Part shown: positions 1-10,472 of the stretch, piece by piece
Layout of the letters: every line of letters starts with the position of its first letter
Numbering within the stretch: the first letter of the stretch is position 1
DNA from: Nostoc sp. C052
GTDB taxonomy: Bacteria; Cyanobacteriota; Cyanobacteriia; Cyanobacteriales; Nostocaceae
NCBI RefSeq assembly: GCF_013393905.1
Contig: NZ_CP040272.1
Location: 2,976,001-3,040,000 of the forward strand
DNA: 64,000 bases
Direction: 5' to 3'
Made by a program: the position numbers and the translations under genes
Notes under the pieces: model-generated
The model's input: the letters and a program-made list of their open reading frames with translations, nothing else
What the model was told of the DNA's origin: nothing
Database searches by the model: none

Positions 1-3000
1 GTAGCAATGCTGTTAACATTTGCGATCGTCTCATTGGGGGTGAATAGCGATACTCTTTCAGAGTCACTTCGGGAACGCGTCTGTTGTAAGATGGGAGCTA
101 GCAATTGTGGATAACGCTCTTCTAGTTCATCGACTTTAGTTTTAGCGCCCCAGCGAGTGTAACAATAGTAAGCATTAATCAAATATTCTTGGGCAATGCG
201 TTCTTTACCCCATTCTAAATAAAACTTGGCTGCGAGTTCATTGGCGAGAGCTTCTTCGTTGAGGTATTCGTTTTCTTTAGCTTTAGCAATGGCGCGATCG
301 TATGATTCAATTGCATCCATATACTTGCCAGAAATTCTTGCTATTTCCGCAGATAACAATAGATATCGATGTAGAAAGTTTTTTGGGCAATTATTCGCCC
401 AGTTTTTCTGGGTTTGTTGATGCTCTCGAATAATATCCCAATACTGTTTTTTCTTCTCTAATGTTGCATTGGGATAGAGAGCTACCAAACTGAGTGGATA
501 ATAAAAATGATACTGAATAATTGGAAAAAAGCCAGAGTTGGCAGCAAGAGTTTTATCAGCTTCTTCTGCCGCTTTCACAGCATCTTCGTAACGACCATAA
601 AGGTACGATAATTGGATCTTGAGAAAGCAATACCAATTAATTCCATGCTCAAAGTTATTCTTCTGTCTCCAAACTTCTATGTAGGGAATATCTTCGCTAT
701 TATAATCATCTAATAAATCGGTACTTTGAGATATATCTTGCAAGTTTAGTAGAAACTGCCGCTGTAAAGTAAACGCATATAGCATATTTGTATCATTTAC
801 CTGCTGCACATAGCTCAAATATTTTTCAGTTTCGGCGTAAACATCTGAGAGGCGATCGCCCTTAATTAACATCGCCCAAATCAGAAACGAAACTGCCCAG
901 ACACCAAACACCAAATTTCCAGTTTCTTGACATACTTGGAATGATTGTTGGGAAAGTGGCAAATTTGTTTTTAAATGCTGATTATAGGGATTAATCGTGT
1001 GTGCAAAGATATTATTCGTTTTAAAAATAAATTGGGTGCTATTGAAGTGACGATCGAGTTTTAGTGCTAATGTACCGAACTGGTATGCAGTTTGATAGTT
1101 TCCTTGATTTGCCAAATTCATTCCATACAGACAGTAAGCAAAACCAGAGCTTTCTGCATTCCCATATTTCAACGACAAACCGATCATTAATAAAGGAGCC
1201 AAGCAACTGAGATGTTGATCTCCTCCCATATAAGCGGCTGCCCATACATCAGCTAAAAGTCCCATACAGACCTTCTTCTCTGGATCTGTCATCTCAGGCA
1301 AATCGAATAAATCTGCTATCTGAACTGTTTGAAGTTTAGTCTTTAATTCTTGAAGTTCAGTTTCGATGGCAGCTTGCTGTTCTTCAGAAGTGATAGGCAA
1401 AGGCATTCCCATGATGCTCAAACCTTTTAGCCCAGCTTTAAAGCCAGCTTCGATATTTTCGCCCTGAGTCATTTTCAGGTACATCTGAATTCCATAAATA
1501 TCTGCTTTTTCAAACTTATCTTGGCTATGATTTAAAGCAAGATTGAATAATGTCTCTGCTTGGTTAAAGTTGCCAGTGAGATATTCACATTCCGCAGATT
1601 CTCGATATAATTCAAACGTTAGTTGATAATTAGTTAGCCAACTTTCCTCTATTAGCAATTCTCTGCCTAATGTAAAATATTTTACGGCTGCTCGATAAGC
1701 AGTAGAAGCTTTGGCTTTTTTCCCAGCAATTAGATTCAGTTGAGCTAGTTCATATTTTTGGGATTCTTCATCAATTATATGAATTCCCTCATTTAACTGA
1801 TTAACAATATCAAAAATCTTGACTTCAACCTCTTCAGTTGGTGTACTATTTAACAGTAATTGCCCGATTTTTAGATGAGTAGCTTGTCTTTGTGATTCAG
1901 GAATTAAAGAATAGGCCGCTTGCTGAACCCGGTCGTGGAGAAATTTGTAAAAGCAGGAATCAGGAGAACTGTATTGCTGAAATTCTGAATTTCGAATCTT
2001 GAATTCGGAATTATCTTGATAGAACTTGTAAACTTCATTGGTAGGAATAATCAACCCATCTTGCACAGCTTTCCAAAAATCTGTAGCTGTCTCTAACTCT
2101 GATTTTTCATAGACGATCGCTAATGCCGCTAAATCAAATTTGTTTCCTACACAAGCTGCTAATTTCAAAACTTCTTGAGTTTCGGTTGATAACTTCTGAA
2201 GTTGAATTGCCATAAACTCTACTACATCATCGGTCAAAGCGAGCGATCGCACCTGAGCAATATCACATTCCCAATAACCACCGTCGAAATTAAATGTAAT
2301 TAATTTATCTTGATGTAGCGCTTTGAGAAATTGGGTACTGAAAAAAGGATTGCCTTTGGTTTTGCTCAATACTAGCTCTGTTAACGGTGTAGCTAACGTT
2401 AGGGAGCAACTCAATGTATCTGCAACCAAATGATTGATAGAAATCTGCTCAAGGGGAGTTAAAGTAATTGTATTGACTGTAGCATCTAACTTCTGAATCT
2501 CTTCTAAAGTCAGCATTAGCGGATGTACTGGGTTGACTTCATTATCTCGATAAGCACCAATTAAAAGTAGATAGCCGATATCAACTTCGCTTATTAACAA
2601 GTGCATTAACTTTAAAGAAGCAGCATCTACCCATTGCAAGTCATCAATAAAAATCACCAATGGATGCTCTGATGCCGTAAAGACTTGAGTGAATTTCAAG
2701 AACAGCAAATTGAAGCGATTTTGTGCCGCACTCCCAGAAAGTTCCTGTGCAGGAGGCTGTTTCCCAATCATACTTTCCAGTTCAGGAATCACCTCAATCA
2801 TCACTTGTCCATTCTCACCCAAAGCAGAGAGAATTTTAGATTTCCATTGCTCGAATTGAGCATCAGTTTCAGTCAGCAGTTGCCCAATTAAATCTCGGAA
2901 GGCTTGTACAAAAGCAGAGAAGGGAATGTTGCGCTGGAACTGGTCAAATTTACCTTTAATGAAATAACCCCGTTGCCGCACAATTGGCTTGTGGACTTCG

Positions 3001-4094
3001 TTAACTACAGCAGTTTTACCAATCCCAGAGAAGCCTGCTATCAGAATAATTTCACTGCTTCCCTGACTGACTCTCTCGAAAGCATCTAATAAACTTTGAA
3101 CTTCAGCTTGGCGACCGTAGAGTTTTTCTGGGATGATGAAGCGATCGCAAATATCCCTTTGGGCAATCGGGAAACTCTCAATTCTACCCGTGTTCTTCAG
3201 TTGCTCCAAACATTTTTCTAAATCATACTTTAGCCCTAACGCGCTCTGATAGCGGTCTTCAGCATTTTTCGCCATCAATTTCATCACAATGTCACAAAGA
3301 ACCTGCGGAATTTCCTCTTCCCTCCCGCCCTCTGCCCCCTGCCCCCTGCCCCCTGCCTCCTGCCCCCTGCCTCCTAATTGCTCCGGTTGCTTGGCGATAT
3401 GACAGTGAACCAACTCCATCGGATCGTTAGACTGGAAAGGTAGGTGTCCAGCCAGTAGTTCAAAGAAAGTAACGCCGAGGGAGTAGTAATCACTGCGATA
3501 ATCAATTCCGCGATTCATCCGCCCGGTTTGTTCCGGGGAAAGGTAAGCGAGAGTACCTTCTAAGACATTAGGACTGTAAATTTCCTGAGTTTCTCTGGGT
3601 AAAAGAGAAGCAATGCTAAAGTCAATTAACTTGACTTGCTTGGTTTCTGGGTTAATGAGGATGTTGGCAGGCTTAATATCTTTGTGGATAATCCGATGGT
3701 GATAGAGTCCATCAAGAATATTGCTCAGAGCGATCGCAACATCCAAGAACTCTGTCAAAGTATATTGGTTGTCCCCCATTTCCCTGTTCATCCAATCTCT
3801 AAGGGAAATGCCGCCAAAATCCTCCATCACCAAAGCATAGCTGTTGCGGTAAGGTTCCAGACTGTAGGGACGAACAATGCCAGGTAGATCAATATTTTTA
3901 GCGATCGTGTACTGATTACGGAATAGCAGCAGTTCGTTGAAGGTGGGATACTCCTGCTGAAACAGTTTGATCACAACCGGAAGTTGATCGGCCTCTCGAA
4001 TTCCACGGTAAACCAAGGTTCTAGAGCCTGCATAAAGTTGCTCACTAATTCGATAGTTAAAAAGCTTGTCCATCGGCTCAACTGCTTTATTCAT
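1..4094 (-). CDS. Ser/Thr protein kinase - AAA ATPase - TPR-like signalling protein (C-terminus outside window)
   Basis: The frame stays open from ATG at 4094 to the left edge, so at least 1364 residues are present and the C-terminus is missing. Visible order: protein kinase domain (Lys43 in VVIKL; HKDIKPAN catalytic loop near 137-144; DFS in place of DFG near 158), then a predictive-ATPase/AAA module with Walker A GFSGIGKT near 353-360 and Walker B LVIFIDDLQW, then a long helical TPR-like region. Family knowledge: cyanobacterial proteins of this build usually continue with GAF and histidine-kinase domains, linking Ser/Thr and His phosphorylation; that part is not in the window. A second in-frame ATG lies 7 codons in. 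An in-frame low-complexity insert sits at the end of the kinase domain (see 3319-3375). The real target of the pathway cannot be told from sequence. Confidence 0.93.
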   Translation of the reverse strand, partial: MNKAVEPMDKLFNYRISEQLYAGSRTLVYRGIREADQLPVVIKLFQQEYPTFNELLLFRNQYTIAKNIDLPGIVRPYSLEPYRNSYALVMEDFGGISLRDWMNREMGDNQYTLTEFLDVAIALSNILDGLYHHRIIHKDIKPANILINPETKQVKLIDFSIASLLPRETQEIYSPNVLEGTLAYLSPEQTGRMNRGIDYRSDYYSLGVTFFELLAGHLPFQSNDPMELVHCHIAKQPEQLGGRGQEAGGRGQGAEGGREEEIPQVLCDIVMKLMAKNAEDRYQSALGLKYDLEKCLEQLKNTGRIESFPIAQRDICDRFIIPEKLYGRQAEVQSLLDAFERVSQGSSEIILIAGFSGIGKTAVVNEVHKPIVRQRGYFIKGKFDQFQRNIPFSAFVQAFRDLIGQLLTETDAQFEQWKSKILSALGENGQVMIEVIPELESMIGKQPPAQELSGSAAQNRFNLLFLKFTQVFTASEHPLVIFIDDLQWVDAASLKLMHLLISEVDIGYLLLIGAYRDNEVNPVHPLMLTLEEIQKLDATVNTITLTPLEQISINHLVADTLSCSLTLATPLTELVLSKTKGNPFFSTQFLKALHQDKLITFNFDGGYWECDIAQVRSLALTDDVVEFMAIQLQKLSTETQEVLKLAACVGNKFDLAALAIVYEKSELETATDFWKAVQDGLIIPTNEVYKFYQDNSEFKIRNSEFQQYSSPDSCFYKFLHDRVQQAAYSLIPESQRQATHLKIGQLLLNSTPTEEVEVKIFDIVNQLNEGIHIIDEESQKYELAQLNLIAGKKAKASTAYRAAVKYFTLGRELLIEESWLTNYQLTFELYRESAECEYLTGNFNQAETLFNLALNHSQDKFEKADIYGIQMYLKMTQGENIEAGFKAGLKGLSIMGMPLPITSEEQQAAIETELQELKTKLQTVQIADLFDLPEMTDPEKKVCMGLLADVWAAAYMGGDQHLSCLAPLLMIGLSLKYGNAESSGFAYCLYGMNLANQGNYQTAYQFGTLALKLDRHFNSTQFIFKTNNIFAHTINPYNQHLKTNLPLSQQSFQVCQETGNLVFGVWAVSFLIWAMLIKGDRLSDVYAETEKYLSYVQQVNDTNMLYAFTLQRQFLLNLQDISQSTDLLDDYNSEDIPYIEVWRQKNNFEHGINWYCFLKIQLSYLYGRYEDAVKAAEEADKTLAANSGFFPIIQYHFYYPLSLVALYPNATLEKKKQYWDIIREHQQTQKNWANNCPKNFLHRYLLLSAEIARISGKYMDAIESYDRAIAKAKENEYLNEEALANELAAKFYLEWGKERIAQEYLINAYYCYTRWGAKTKVDELEERYPQLLAPILQQTRSRSDSERVSLFTPNETIANVNSIA
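3319..3375. repeat. Heptamer repeat string inside the kinase gene
   Basis: Tandem copies of a CTGCCCC-type heptamer run without breaking the reading frame. On the minus strand they encode a Gly/Arg/Glu/Gln-rich stretch (GGRGQEAGGRGQGAEGG) between the kinase body and the conserved EIPQVLCDIVMKLM helix. The same heptamer class is normally intergenic in this genome (for example near 40140). Confidence 0.8.
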
Positions 4095-4593
4095 AACTCG
4101 ATCAACTCTTGTGAAATCAGCTATTTATTTAAAGTAGTCTGCCCAAAAACCAGCTTTTTCTAACTCAGTTTTTTTTGGGCGTAGGCGTAGCCCCTCGTAT
4201 ACATCAGATTTTTCCGGTAAAATTGGTAACATCCGAAATCGCTGGTTGCATTGGCAACGAAATTTTTTGCATAAAATTCGAGTGGAACCCAGATAAAGCT
4301 ATTATCAAGCTGATAAGCATAATATCTCTTTCCCAGAAGTCACGACCTTGAGGACGAACGTGCAACGATGTTTATCAAACTCAGATAACAGTTTGCGATC
4401 GCCAAATACAGGAGTGCTTGGCTCAATTTAGCAACAAAGTTAATTTGAATGAATCTCCACTTCCGCAACCAAAATACCCCCGCCATAAACCCCAAGGCAA
4501 TGAACCTGCTTTTGATTTACGGTCAAAACGTGACTGGCGGTAAGGTCAAAAGCTCTCAAATTTTTTGTACTGTTGTGAATCGAGCCGCCAATA
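4095..4593. other. Intergenic region with one REP-like palindrome; no gene seen
   Basis: Upstream region of the kinase gene, carrying its promoter on the minus strand. The palindromic repeat GTAGGCGTAGCCCCTCGTA lies at about 4178-4204 and recurs in variants at 35687, 46839 and 53632. No convincing coding frame was found between here and the IS left end. Confidence 0.6.
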
Positions 4594-4670
4594 GACCTGT
4601 CCAAAATATAAATTTGGGGACAAAAAAATGGTAGAACGGAGATTTTAGCGTCTACCGTTGGTCTACCATA

Positions 4671-5568
4671 ATGAAAAATCCACTTCATTATATTCATAAA
4701 TATCCACATCGTACTAAGCAAATATTGGGAATTAGCTATGACCAATTTCTGTTGTTAGTCAAACAAGCAGAAATCAGGTATAACGAACAACAATTTCAAA
4801 GAGAAGAAAAGAAAATCCGTATTAACGCCATTGGAGGTGGACGGAAACCGAAATTAACAATTGCAGAAGAAATATGTCTGAGCCTGTTCTACTTAAGACA
4901 AATGCCTACATTTGAAATTTTAGGAATGAACTTCGATATCTCGAAAACCGAAGCGAATGATACTTTCCATTATTGGCTAAAAATCTTGCGAGAAGTTTTG
5001 CCTGCTAGTTTACTAGAACAGGTAGAAAATCAAGAAAGTGATTATATAACGGTGCAAGAGCTATTAAGGGAATTTGAATTAATTGTTGATAGCTACGAAC
5101 AGCCTAGAGAAAGACCATCAGACAATCAAGAGCAACAAGAATACTTTTCAGGCAAGAAGAAGCAACATACTCTTAAAAGCCAAGTTGTTTCGCTGCCAGA
5201 TGCTAAAGATATTGTTGATATAGTAGTAGGAGCAAAGGGTCAAACCAGTGATATTTCATTGTTTCGTAATCAACAACAAAGATTTTCTCCTGAACAATCA
5301 TTTAAAGGTGATAAAGGTTATCAAGGTGGTAAAAACATTAGTACACCTCACAAAAAACCACCTAAAGGCGAATTAACTACCGAACAAAAAGCCGAAAATA
5401 AAGTCTTTTCTAGTAATCGGATTTTCATTGAACACATAATTCGACTTATCAAGATTTTCCGCATTGCCTCTTGACGATTTCGACTTCATTATACAGTGTA
5501 TGAGCAGATAATTTTTACTGTTTGTGGCTTAGTTAGATTAAGAATTGGTAGTTTAGTTTTACCAACTT
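4671..5568 (+). pseudogene. IS5-family DDE transposase with premature stop
   Basis: ATG at 4671 gives a transposase with an N-terminal helix-turn-helix (PTFEILGMNFDISKTEAND), a first acidic residue in LIVDSYEQP, a second in KGDKGYQG and the Glu region FIEHIIRLIKIF. A TGA at 5472-5474 interrupts the frame after 267 residues, but the same frame continues as RFRLHYTVYEQIIF...LPT to 5568. Compared with the related copy at 51.9 kb (SEKFRLSRHRYNQ), the stop falls where Glu is expected. It looks like a nonsense mutation near the C-terminus. Probably inactive, although loss of only 31 residues leaves some doubt. Confidence 0.85.
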
Positions 5569-5659
5569 AATCAAAAGTGATAATTGTACAATTATACAAA
5601 ATAAAGGGAGCATATATTTTTTGGTCTAAACTATCTCTAACTATCTCTAACCCTGATTA

Positions 5660-6844
5660 AGCTGTTCAGCATTTAAATTGGGTATAATAAAAAACTGAAT
5701 TCAGTCAAAAAATGGAATAATGCCAGCAAAAAATCATTTAACTTCTCAGCAGATAGAGAAACTACAAAAAGCTTTAAAACTGGAAGAAAATGGAGAAATA
5801 AGAGAAAGAATACTAATTCTCTTGTTGCTTAATGACGGGAAAACACAAGCTAACATAGCAGAATTTTTGGGTTGTTCTTTAAATAAAGTATCATATTGGT
5901 GTGTACATGGAGACCCAGAGAATCTAGAAAGCCTAAAAGATGAGAGGATGAAGGGAAACCATAAAAAAGCCACAGATAAGTATATAGAAATATTACTAGA
6001 AACTATAGATAAAGAACCAGAAGAATTAGGATACGAGTTTGGCAGATGGACAGCGCAGAGATTAGCAACATATTTAGAGCAACTCACAGGCATACAATTA
6101 AGTGGTTCTCAAGTAAGGAGGATATTAGAGAAAAAAAGTACGTCTACCTCTGGACAAAATATAGCTTAGAGTCCAAGAGGAATCTAGAAAAAAGAAAAGC
6201 ATTTAAACAGAAAATAGCAGAGTATTTAAGAATAGAGAAAGAGCATCCAGAACGATTACAGGTATGGTTTTGGGATGAGAGTGGCTTTAGTTTAAGGGTG
6301 ATAAGAAGAAAATCATGGTGTAAAAAAGGTCACTCTAAAAACGTGAGAGGAGACAGAAGAAAAGGGAGAATTAATGTGATGGGAGGATTAAGGTATTCAG
6401 ATAAGAAAAGATTTGTAGAATTTATTGATAAAGGGAATGCAGACAATTTTTACAAAGTCCTAAAAATCTTTTATGAAGAAATAGTTTTCGATTGGGTAGA
6501 AGCTGGTAATCAAGCTAAAGATTTTGCGGAGAAGGGAGCAAAAATAGTTATTATTCTTGATAATGCAAGTTTTCACAAAAAGCAAGAGTATATTAATAAA
6601 ATTGAAACAGAAATGCCGAATATTCATTTAGAGTTTCTCCCGGAATATAGCCCAGATTATAACTTAATTGAATTGGTCTGGCACTCGACAAAAGAATATA
6701 TTGCTAATCGGCTATTTCAATCAATTGAAGACCTAGAATATTTATTACATCAACTTTTAAATGAAGGAGAGTTAATTATTAAATGGGGACGAAAACTCAA
6801 AAATAAAGGCGATGCTGTTATCACAATTTAAATGCACAACAGCT
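5660..6844. mobile_element. IS630-family insertion sequence
   Basis: Terminal inverted repeats match over about 25 bp with few mismatches: left AGCTGTTCAGCATTTAAATT, right complement AGCTGTTGTGCATTTAAATT. They are bounded by TA at 5658-5659 and 6845-6846, the IS630/Tc1 target signature. It sits inside the older IS5-like element, downstream of that element's transposase. Length is 1185 bp. Confidence 0.9.
5720..6831 (+). CDS. IS630-family transposase in two overlapping frames (-1 frameshift)
   Basis: The first frame (5720-6169, 149 residues) carries the helix-turn-helix (QANIAEFLGCSLNKVSYW). The second (usable from about 6130 to 6831) carries the DDE domain: WFWDESGF, VIILDNASFHKK and PEYSPDYNLIELVWH supply the three acidic residues. 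Joining ...RRILEKK to YVYLWTKYSLESK requires a -1 shift, and a run of seven A at 6131-6137 lies exactly at the junction. Frameshifting is common in IS630 elements, so the element may be functional; a simple indel in a dead copy is the alternative. Confidence 0.85.
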
Positions 6845-6923
6845 TACTACGTTTTTATGAAGATATCAAAGCTGGCTTTCAAAGCTTTGTACAGACTCGC
6901 TTGTAAATTTTCGGACAGGTCTA

Positions 6924-7716
6924 GTGGGATATAAGCGTACCAGTGACGCTGAGTGGATTGATTGCACATATCTCAATGTTCCAAGATTTTGTTAACACGA
7001 CCCAAATTAACTATGTTTTCTGGTCTATCGCCCTTGAATCACACCTATATCTTTGCTTTCCCCTTCTCGTACTCAGCTGGCAGCGCTTTGGCAGCATTAA
7101 GACCACACTTGGAATCGGCTTATTTACTTATATTACTATTATTCTGCTGGAAATCGCGCAGGTAAAAGAAATACCCCCACAATTTTTAGGTTTGTGTTTC
7201 TATTTTGTATTGGGAATGCTTGGTGCAACCATCGTCTTTTCCCAAGATCGGCTTTGGGCATTGATGCGTAAGCATTTTCCCTGGCACTTCGTTATAGCTG
7301 GTTTAATTCTGACAATTATCTTGTTCTGCTATCTCTGGGGATTCGATATAGCAGAAGAGCGTTTTGCCTTTTTAGATACTATGACTGCATTAGGTACGTT
7401 GTTTTTGCTTGTAGCTGCCTCACGTCCTGGAGCAAACAAAGTTCGTAATTTTCTAGGTTCAAGTCTACTTGTCTTTATTGGTACATTCTCGTACAGCTTG
7501 TATCTCATTCATGCACCTCTACTACAAATTGTCTGGCAGTATGTTCTGCATCCATTACATCTCGGAAAAGTCTTTGAGTTTGTTTTACTTCTGCTTGTAG
7601 GCACACCGATGATTCTTGGTGCAGCATACGTCTTCTTTTTTTATTGCGAGCGGCCATTCTTAAATACACGCCGAGTTTCAGCATCAAAATTAACAAACAA
7701 CAGAATAAGGAACTGA
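6924..7716 (+). pseudogene. Acyltransferase-3 family membrane protein, 5'-truncated
   Basis: From the IS edge the frame reads ...ISVPVTLSGLIAHISMFQDF and continues through INYVFWSIALESHLYLCFPLLVL and SLYLIHAPLLQIVWQYVL to a stop at 7716. These motifs and the string of hydrophobic helices are typical of the C-terminal two thirds of acyltransferase-3 (OatA/NodX-like) integral membrane enzymes, which transfer acyl groups to surface sugars. The N-terminal part with the catalytic His is absent, and the DNA left of the IS (4095-4593) does not encode it. A GTG at 6943 could start a remnant, but a functional enzyme is unlikely. Confidence 0.75.
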
Positions 7717-7914
7717 GAAATTTTTTAAATAGTTTTAATGATAACCTTATGTGATCCAAAAATACTCATTTCTTTTGGGAAAAGTATCAAAAGTAGTCGT
7801 AACAGCAAGGTAATATTCATATACGCCAAAATATTAAACAATCTAATTCTCTGAAATTACCGCTCCCTGAATCCTGAAAAACCAATATAAGGTAGACAAA
7901 TACAGAAAATAAAA

Positions 7915-9234
7915 ATGGCAAACCAGTTATTATCAAAACCTAATAAATGCTGGGTTATTAGTTTATCAATTATTGCAGGTTTAGCCCCAATTGGCATCTC
8001 TGTGTACATTCTGCAAAATTACCAACTCAATTTTCAGAGCCGTAGCTCCTTAACACAGACACCTGTGAGGGCTTCGTCGGCTGTCACTACTATTGCTGGT
8101 TTGGGACGTTTGGAACCTCAAGGAGAAGTCATTCATTTGTCCGCAGCGGCTTCTGCTGAAGGTGGTGTTAAAGTAGCCCAACTGCTTGTTAAAGAAGGCG
8201 ATCAAGTTCAGCCTAAGCAGGTTATTGCCATTTTAGAAAACCGCGATCGCCTGCTAGCTGTTAGGGAACAGGCAAAAAAACAAGTTAAAGTCGCCCAAGC
8301 TAGTTTAGCCAAGGTAAAAGCTGGTGCGAAAGTAGGAGAAATCATCGCTGGACAAGCTACAATTGCTCGCTTACAAGCTCAGTTGCGTGGGCAAATTGCA
8401 ACTGTGCAAGTTACAATTGCTCGCCTACAAGCTCAGTTGCAAGGAGAAAAGAAAGTTCAACAAGCTAAGATTTCTCGTCTAGAAGCTCAGTTGCGTAATG
8501 CTCAGACAGAGTTTGAACGCTACCAGATGCTATACCAACAAGGTGCGGTTGAAGCCTCAAAATTTGACAGCAAGCGCCTGGAGGTAGAAACTGCTAAAGA
8601 ACAGTTGAAGGAGGCAAAAGCTGCTCAAAAGCAGACTTTAGAAACTTTGCAACAACAGATTAACGAGACTGAAGCCACTCAGAAGCAGACCTCGGAAACT
8701 TTGCAACAACAGATTAACGAAGCAAAAGCGACCTTGAACCAGATTACTGAAATACGTCCAACTGATTTGCTGTCTGCTGAAGCTGAAGTTGAAAGTGCGA
8801 TCGCAGCCTTAAAAAAATCTGAAGCAGACTTGGCTTTAGCTTATGTGCGATCGCCCTCTTCTAGTCAAATTTTGAAAATTAATGCTCGACCTGGAGAAAT
8901 TGTCACAGAGCAGGGAATTGCCGATCTTGGTCAAACAAATCAAATGTATGTGGTAGCAGAAATCTATGAAACCGATATTACTAAAGTACGAATTGGGCAA
9001 CGCGCCACTGTTACAAGTTTTGCATTTGCCGAGCAATTACGGGGAACTGTGGTTCAGATTAGCTCGCAAATTGAGAAAAAAAGTATTCTTGATACCGACC
9101 CAACCGCAGATTTAGATGCAAGAGTAGTCAAAGTCAAAATCCGCCTCGATCCAGTAGATAGCAAAAAAGTGGCAGGTTTAACGAATTTACAAGTAGAGGC
9201 GGTGATTAATATTTCACCTTCTCATCAAGAATAA
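7915..9234 (+). CDS. devB: DevB-type ABC exporter membrane-fusion protein (HlyD family)
   Basis: 439 residues. One N-terminal membrane segment (CWVISLSIIAGLAPIGISVYIL), then a biotinyl-lipoyl-like part (GLGRLEPQGEVIHLSA, VKEGDQVQPKQVIAILENRD), a long coiled coil with near-repeated units (ARLQAQL, ETLQQQINE) between about 120 and 285, and a beta-rich C-terminal domain (YVVAEIYETDITKVRIGQ). Family knowledge: DevB is the periplasmic adaptor of the DevBCA-TolC exporter that deposits heterocyst glycolipids; many paralogues exist, so substrate is unknown here. It is followed 34 bp later by devC, likely one operon. Confidence 0.88.
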   Translation: MANQLLSKPNKCWVISLSIIAGLAPIGISVYILQNYQLNFQSRSSLTQTPVRASSAVTTIAGLGRLEPQGEVIHLSAAASAEGGVKVAQLLVKEGDQVQPKQVIAILENRDRLLAVREQAKKQVKVAQASLAKVKAGAKVGEIIAGQATIARLQAQLRGQIATVQVTIARLQAQLQGEKKVQQAKISRLEAQLRNAQTEFERYQMLYQQGAVEASKFDSKRLEVETAKEQLKEAKAAQKQTLETLQQQINETEATQKQTSETLQQQINEAKATLNQITEIRPTDLLSAEAEVESAIAALKKSEADLALAYVRSPSSSQILKINARPGEIVTEQGIADLGQTNQMYVVAEIYETDITKVRIGQRATVTSFAFAEQLRGTVVQISSQIEKKSILDTDPTADLDARVVKVKIRLDPVDSKKVAGLTNLQVEAVINISPSHQE

Positions 9235-9268
9235 CTAGACATTCAACAAATCTCAATAAAATTCTACT

Positions 9269-10435
9269 ATGTTTATTAAAATTCCTCTAGCTTGGTTACA
9301 ACTAACTCGTAAAAAAAGTCGCCTTCTGGCGGCAATGGCAGGCATTGCATTTGCAGATATTCTCATGTTTATGCAATTGGGTTTCCAGGATGCTCTGTAT
9401 GAAAGTAATACTCAGCTGCATAAGAGCCTACAAGGCGATTTATTTTTAATTAATCCCCAGTCTCAAACAATTGCCTATATGGAAAGCTTTTCTCGACGCC
9501 GATTGTACCAAGCGCGAGGCTTTGATAATGTTGAGTCTGTTAATTCTTTTTATGTCGATTTTATTAGATTTAAAAATCCAGAAACTCGTTACAATCGAAC
9601 AATCTTATTTTTAGGTTTTAATCCAAACGAACGAGTTTTAAAATTACCTGGTATCCCAGAAAATATAAATAAAATTAAGCTACCTGATGTGGTTTTACTT
9701 GACAGTGCGTCACGTCCTGAATTTGGCACAATGGCAATTTCTGAAAAACTTAAACAAGGTCAAATTGTTTCTACTGAGATGGGTGGTCATAAAATAAAAG
9801 TGGGAGGATTATTCAAATTAGGTAACTCTTTTGCTGCTGATGGAAATTTAATTGCCAGTGACTTGACATTCTTGCGAATATTCAAATTTAAAAACCGCAA
9901 TCCCGAACAAATAGATATAGGTTTAATTACTCTAAAACCGGGGTCTGATACTCAAAAAGTCAAAGCAAATTTAGTGGCTAACTTACCCCAGGACGTTAGA
10001 GTACTTACCAAGCAAGAATTCGTGGACTTTGAGCAAGAACATTGGGCTAGCAGTACGCCCATTGGTTTTATCTTTAGCCTGGGTGTCATGATGGGATTTC
10101 TAGTCGGTGCGGTTATTGTATATCAAATACTTTATACTGGTGTTTCCGATCACCTAGCAGAGTATGCAACGCTGAAGGCAATGGGATATGCAGATATTTA
10201 CTTTCTAGGTGTCGTTTTACAAGAGGCCTTGATTTTAGCTATTTTAGGCTATACACCTGGTTTTATTTTATCTGTTTTCTTGTATGATTTTGCACAAAAT
10301 GCAACATTATTACCTATTGTAATGAATGTTTATCGGGCTTCTGGAGTACTAATATCGACAATTTTTATGTGTTCTATTGCTAGTGCATTTGCAATAGTTA
10401 AATTACGTTCTGCCGATCCATCTGATATTTTCTAA
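9269..10435 (+). CDS. devC: DevC-type ABC exporter permease (MacB/FtsX-like)
   Basis: 388 residues. Start MFIKIPLAWLQLTRKKSRLLAAMAGIAFADILMF is typical of DevC: one N-terminal membrane helix, a large periplasmic domain, then three C-terminal helices (FIFSLGVMMGFLVGAVIVYQI, FLGVVLQEALILAILGYTPGF, VLISTIFMCSIASAFAIVKL). It pairs with the DevB protein upstream. The ATPase gene devA normally follows devC; here an unrelated 130-residue membrane protein follows, so an ATPase must come from elsewhere. Confidence 0.88.
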   Translation: MFIKIPLAWLQLTRKKSRLLAAMAGIAFADILMFMQLGFQDALYESNTQLHKSLQGDLFLINPQSQTIAYMESFSRRRLYQARGFDNVESVNSFYVDFIRFKNPETRYNRTILFLGFNPNERVLKLPGIPENINKIKLPDVVLLDSASRPEFGTMAISEKLKQGQIVSTEMGGHKIKVGGLFKLGNSFAADGNLIASDLTFLRIFKFKNRNPEQIDIGLITLKPGSDTQKVKANLVANLPQDVRVLTKQEFVDFEQEHWASSTPIGFIFSLGVMMGFLVGAVIVYQILYTGVSDHLAEYATLKAMGYADIYFLGVVLQEALILAILGYTPGFILSVFLYDFAQNATLLPIVMNVYRASGVLISTIFMCSIASAFAIVKLRSADPSDIF

Positions 10436-10472
10436 TTTTCTTGTCATTCACTAGTTAATCCAATGTTAAACT

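Larger units (their letters stand above)
4594..6921. mobile_element. IS5-like element (copy 1) with a nested IS630 element
   Basis: Ends are GACCTGTCC at 4594 and its exact complement GGACAGGTC ending at 6921, each flanked by TA (4592-4593 and 6922-6923), consistent with a TA target duplication. Subtracting the IS630 insertion leaves about 1.14 kb, close to the 1156 bp of the related copy at 50964-52119, which has near-identical ends. The element lies immediately 5' of an acyltransferase gene that lacks its N-terminal part. Confidence 0.8.

Noticed and set aside
4440..4745. 101-codon minus-strand frame near the IS5-like left end
   Set aside because: It spans the IS border and the transposase start; no recognisable protein.
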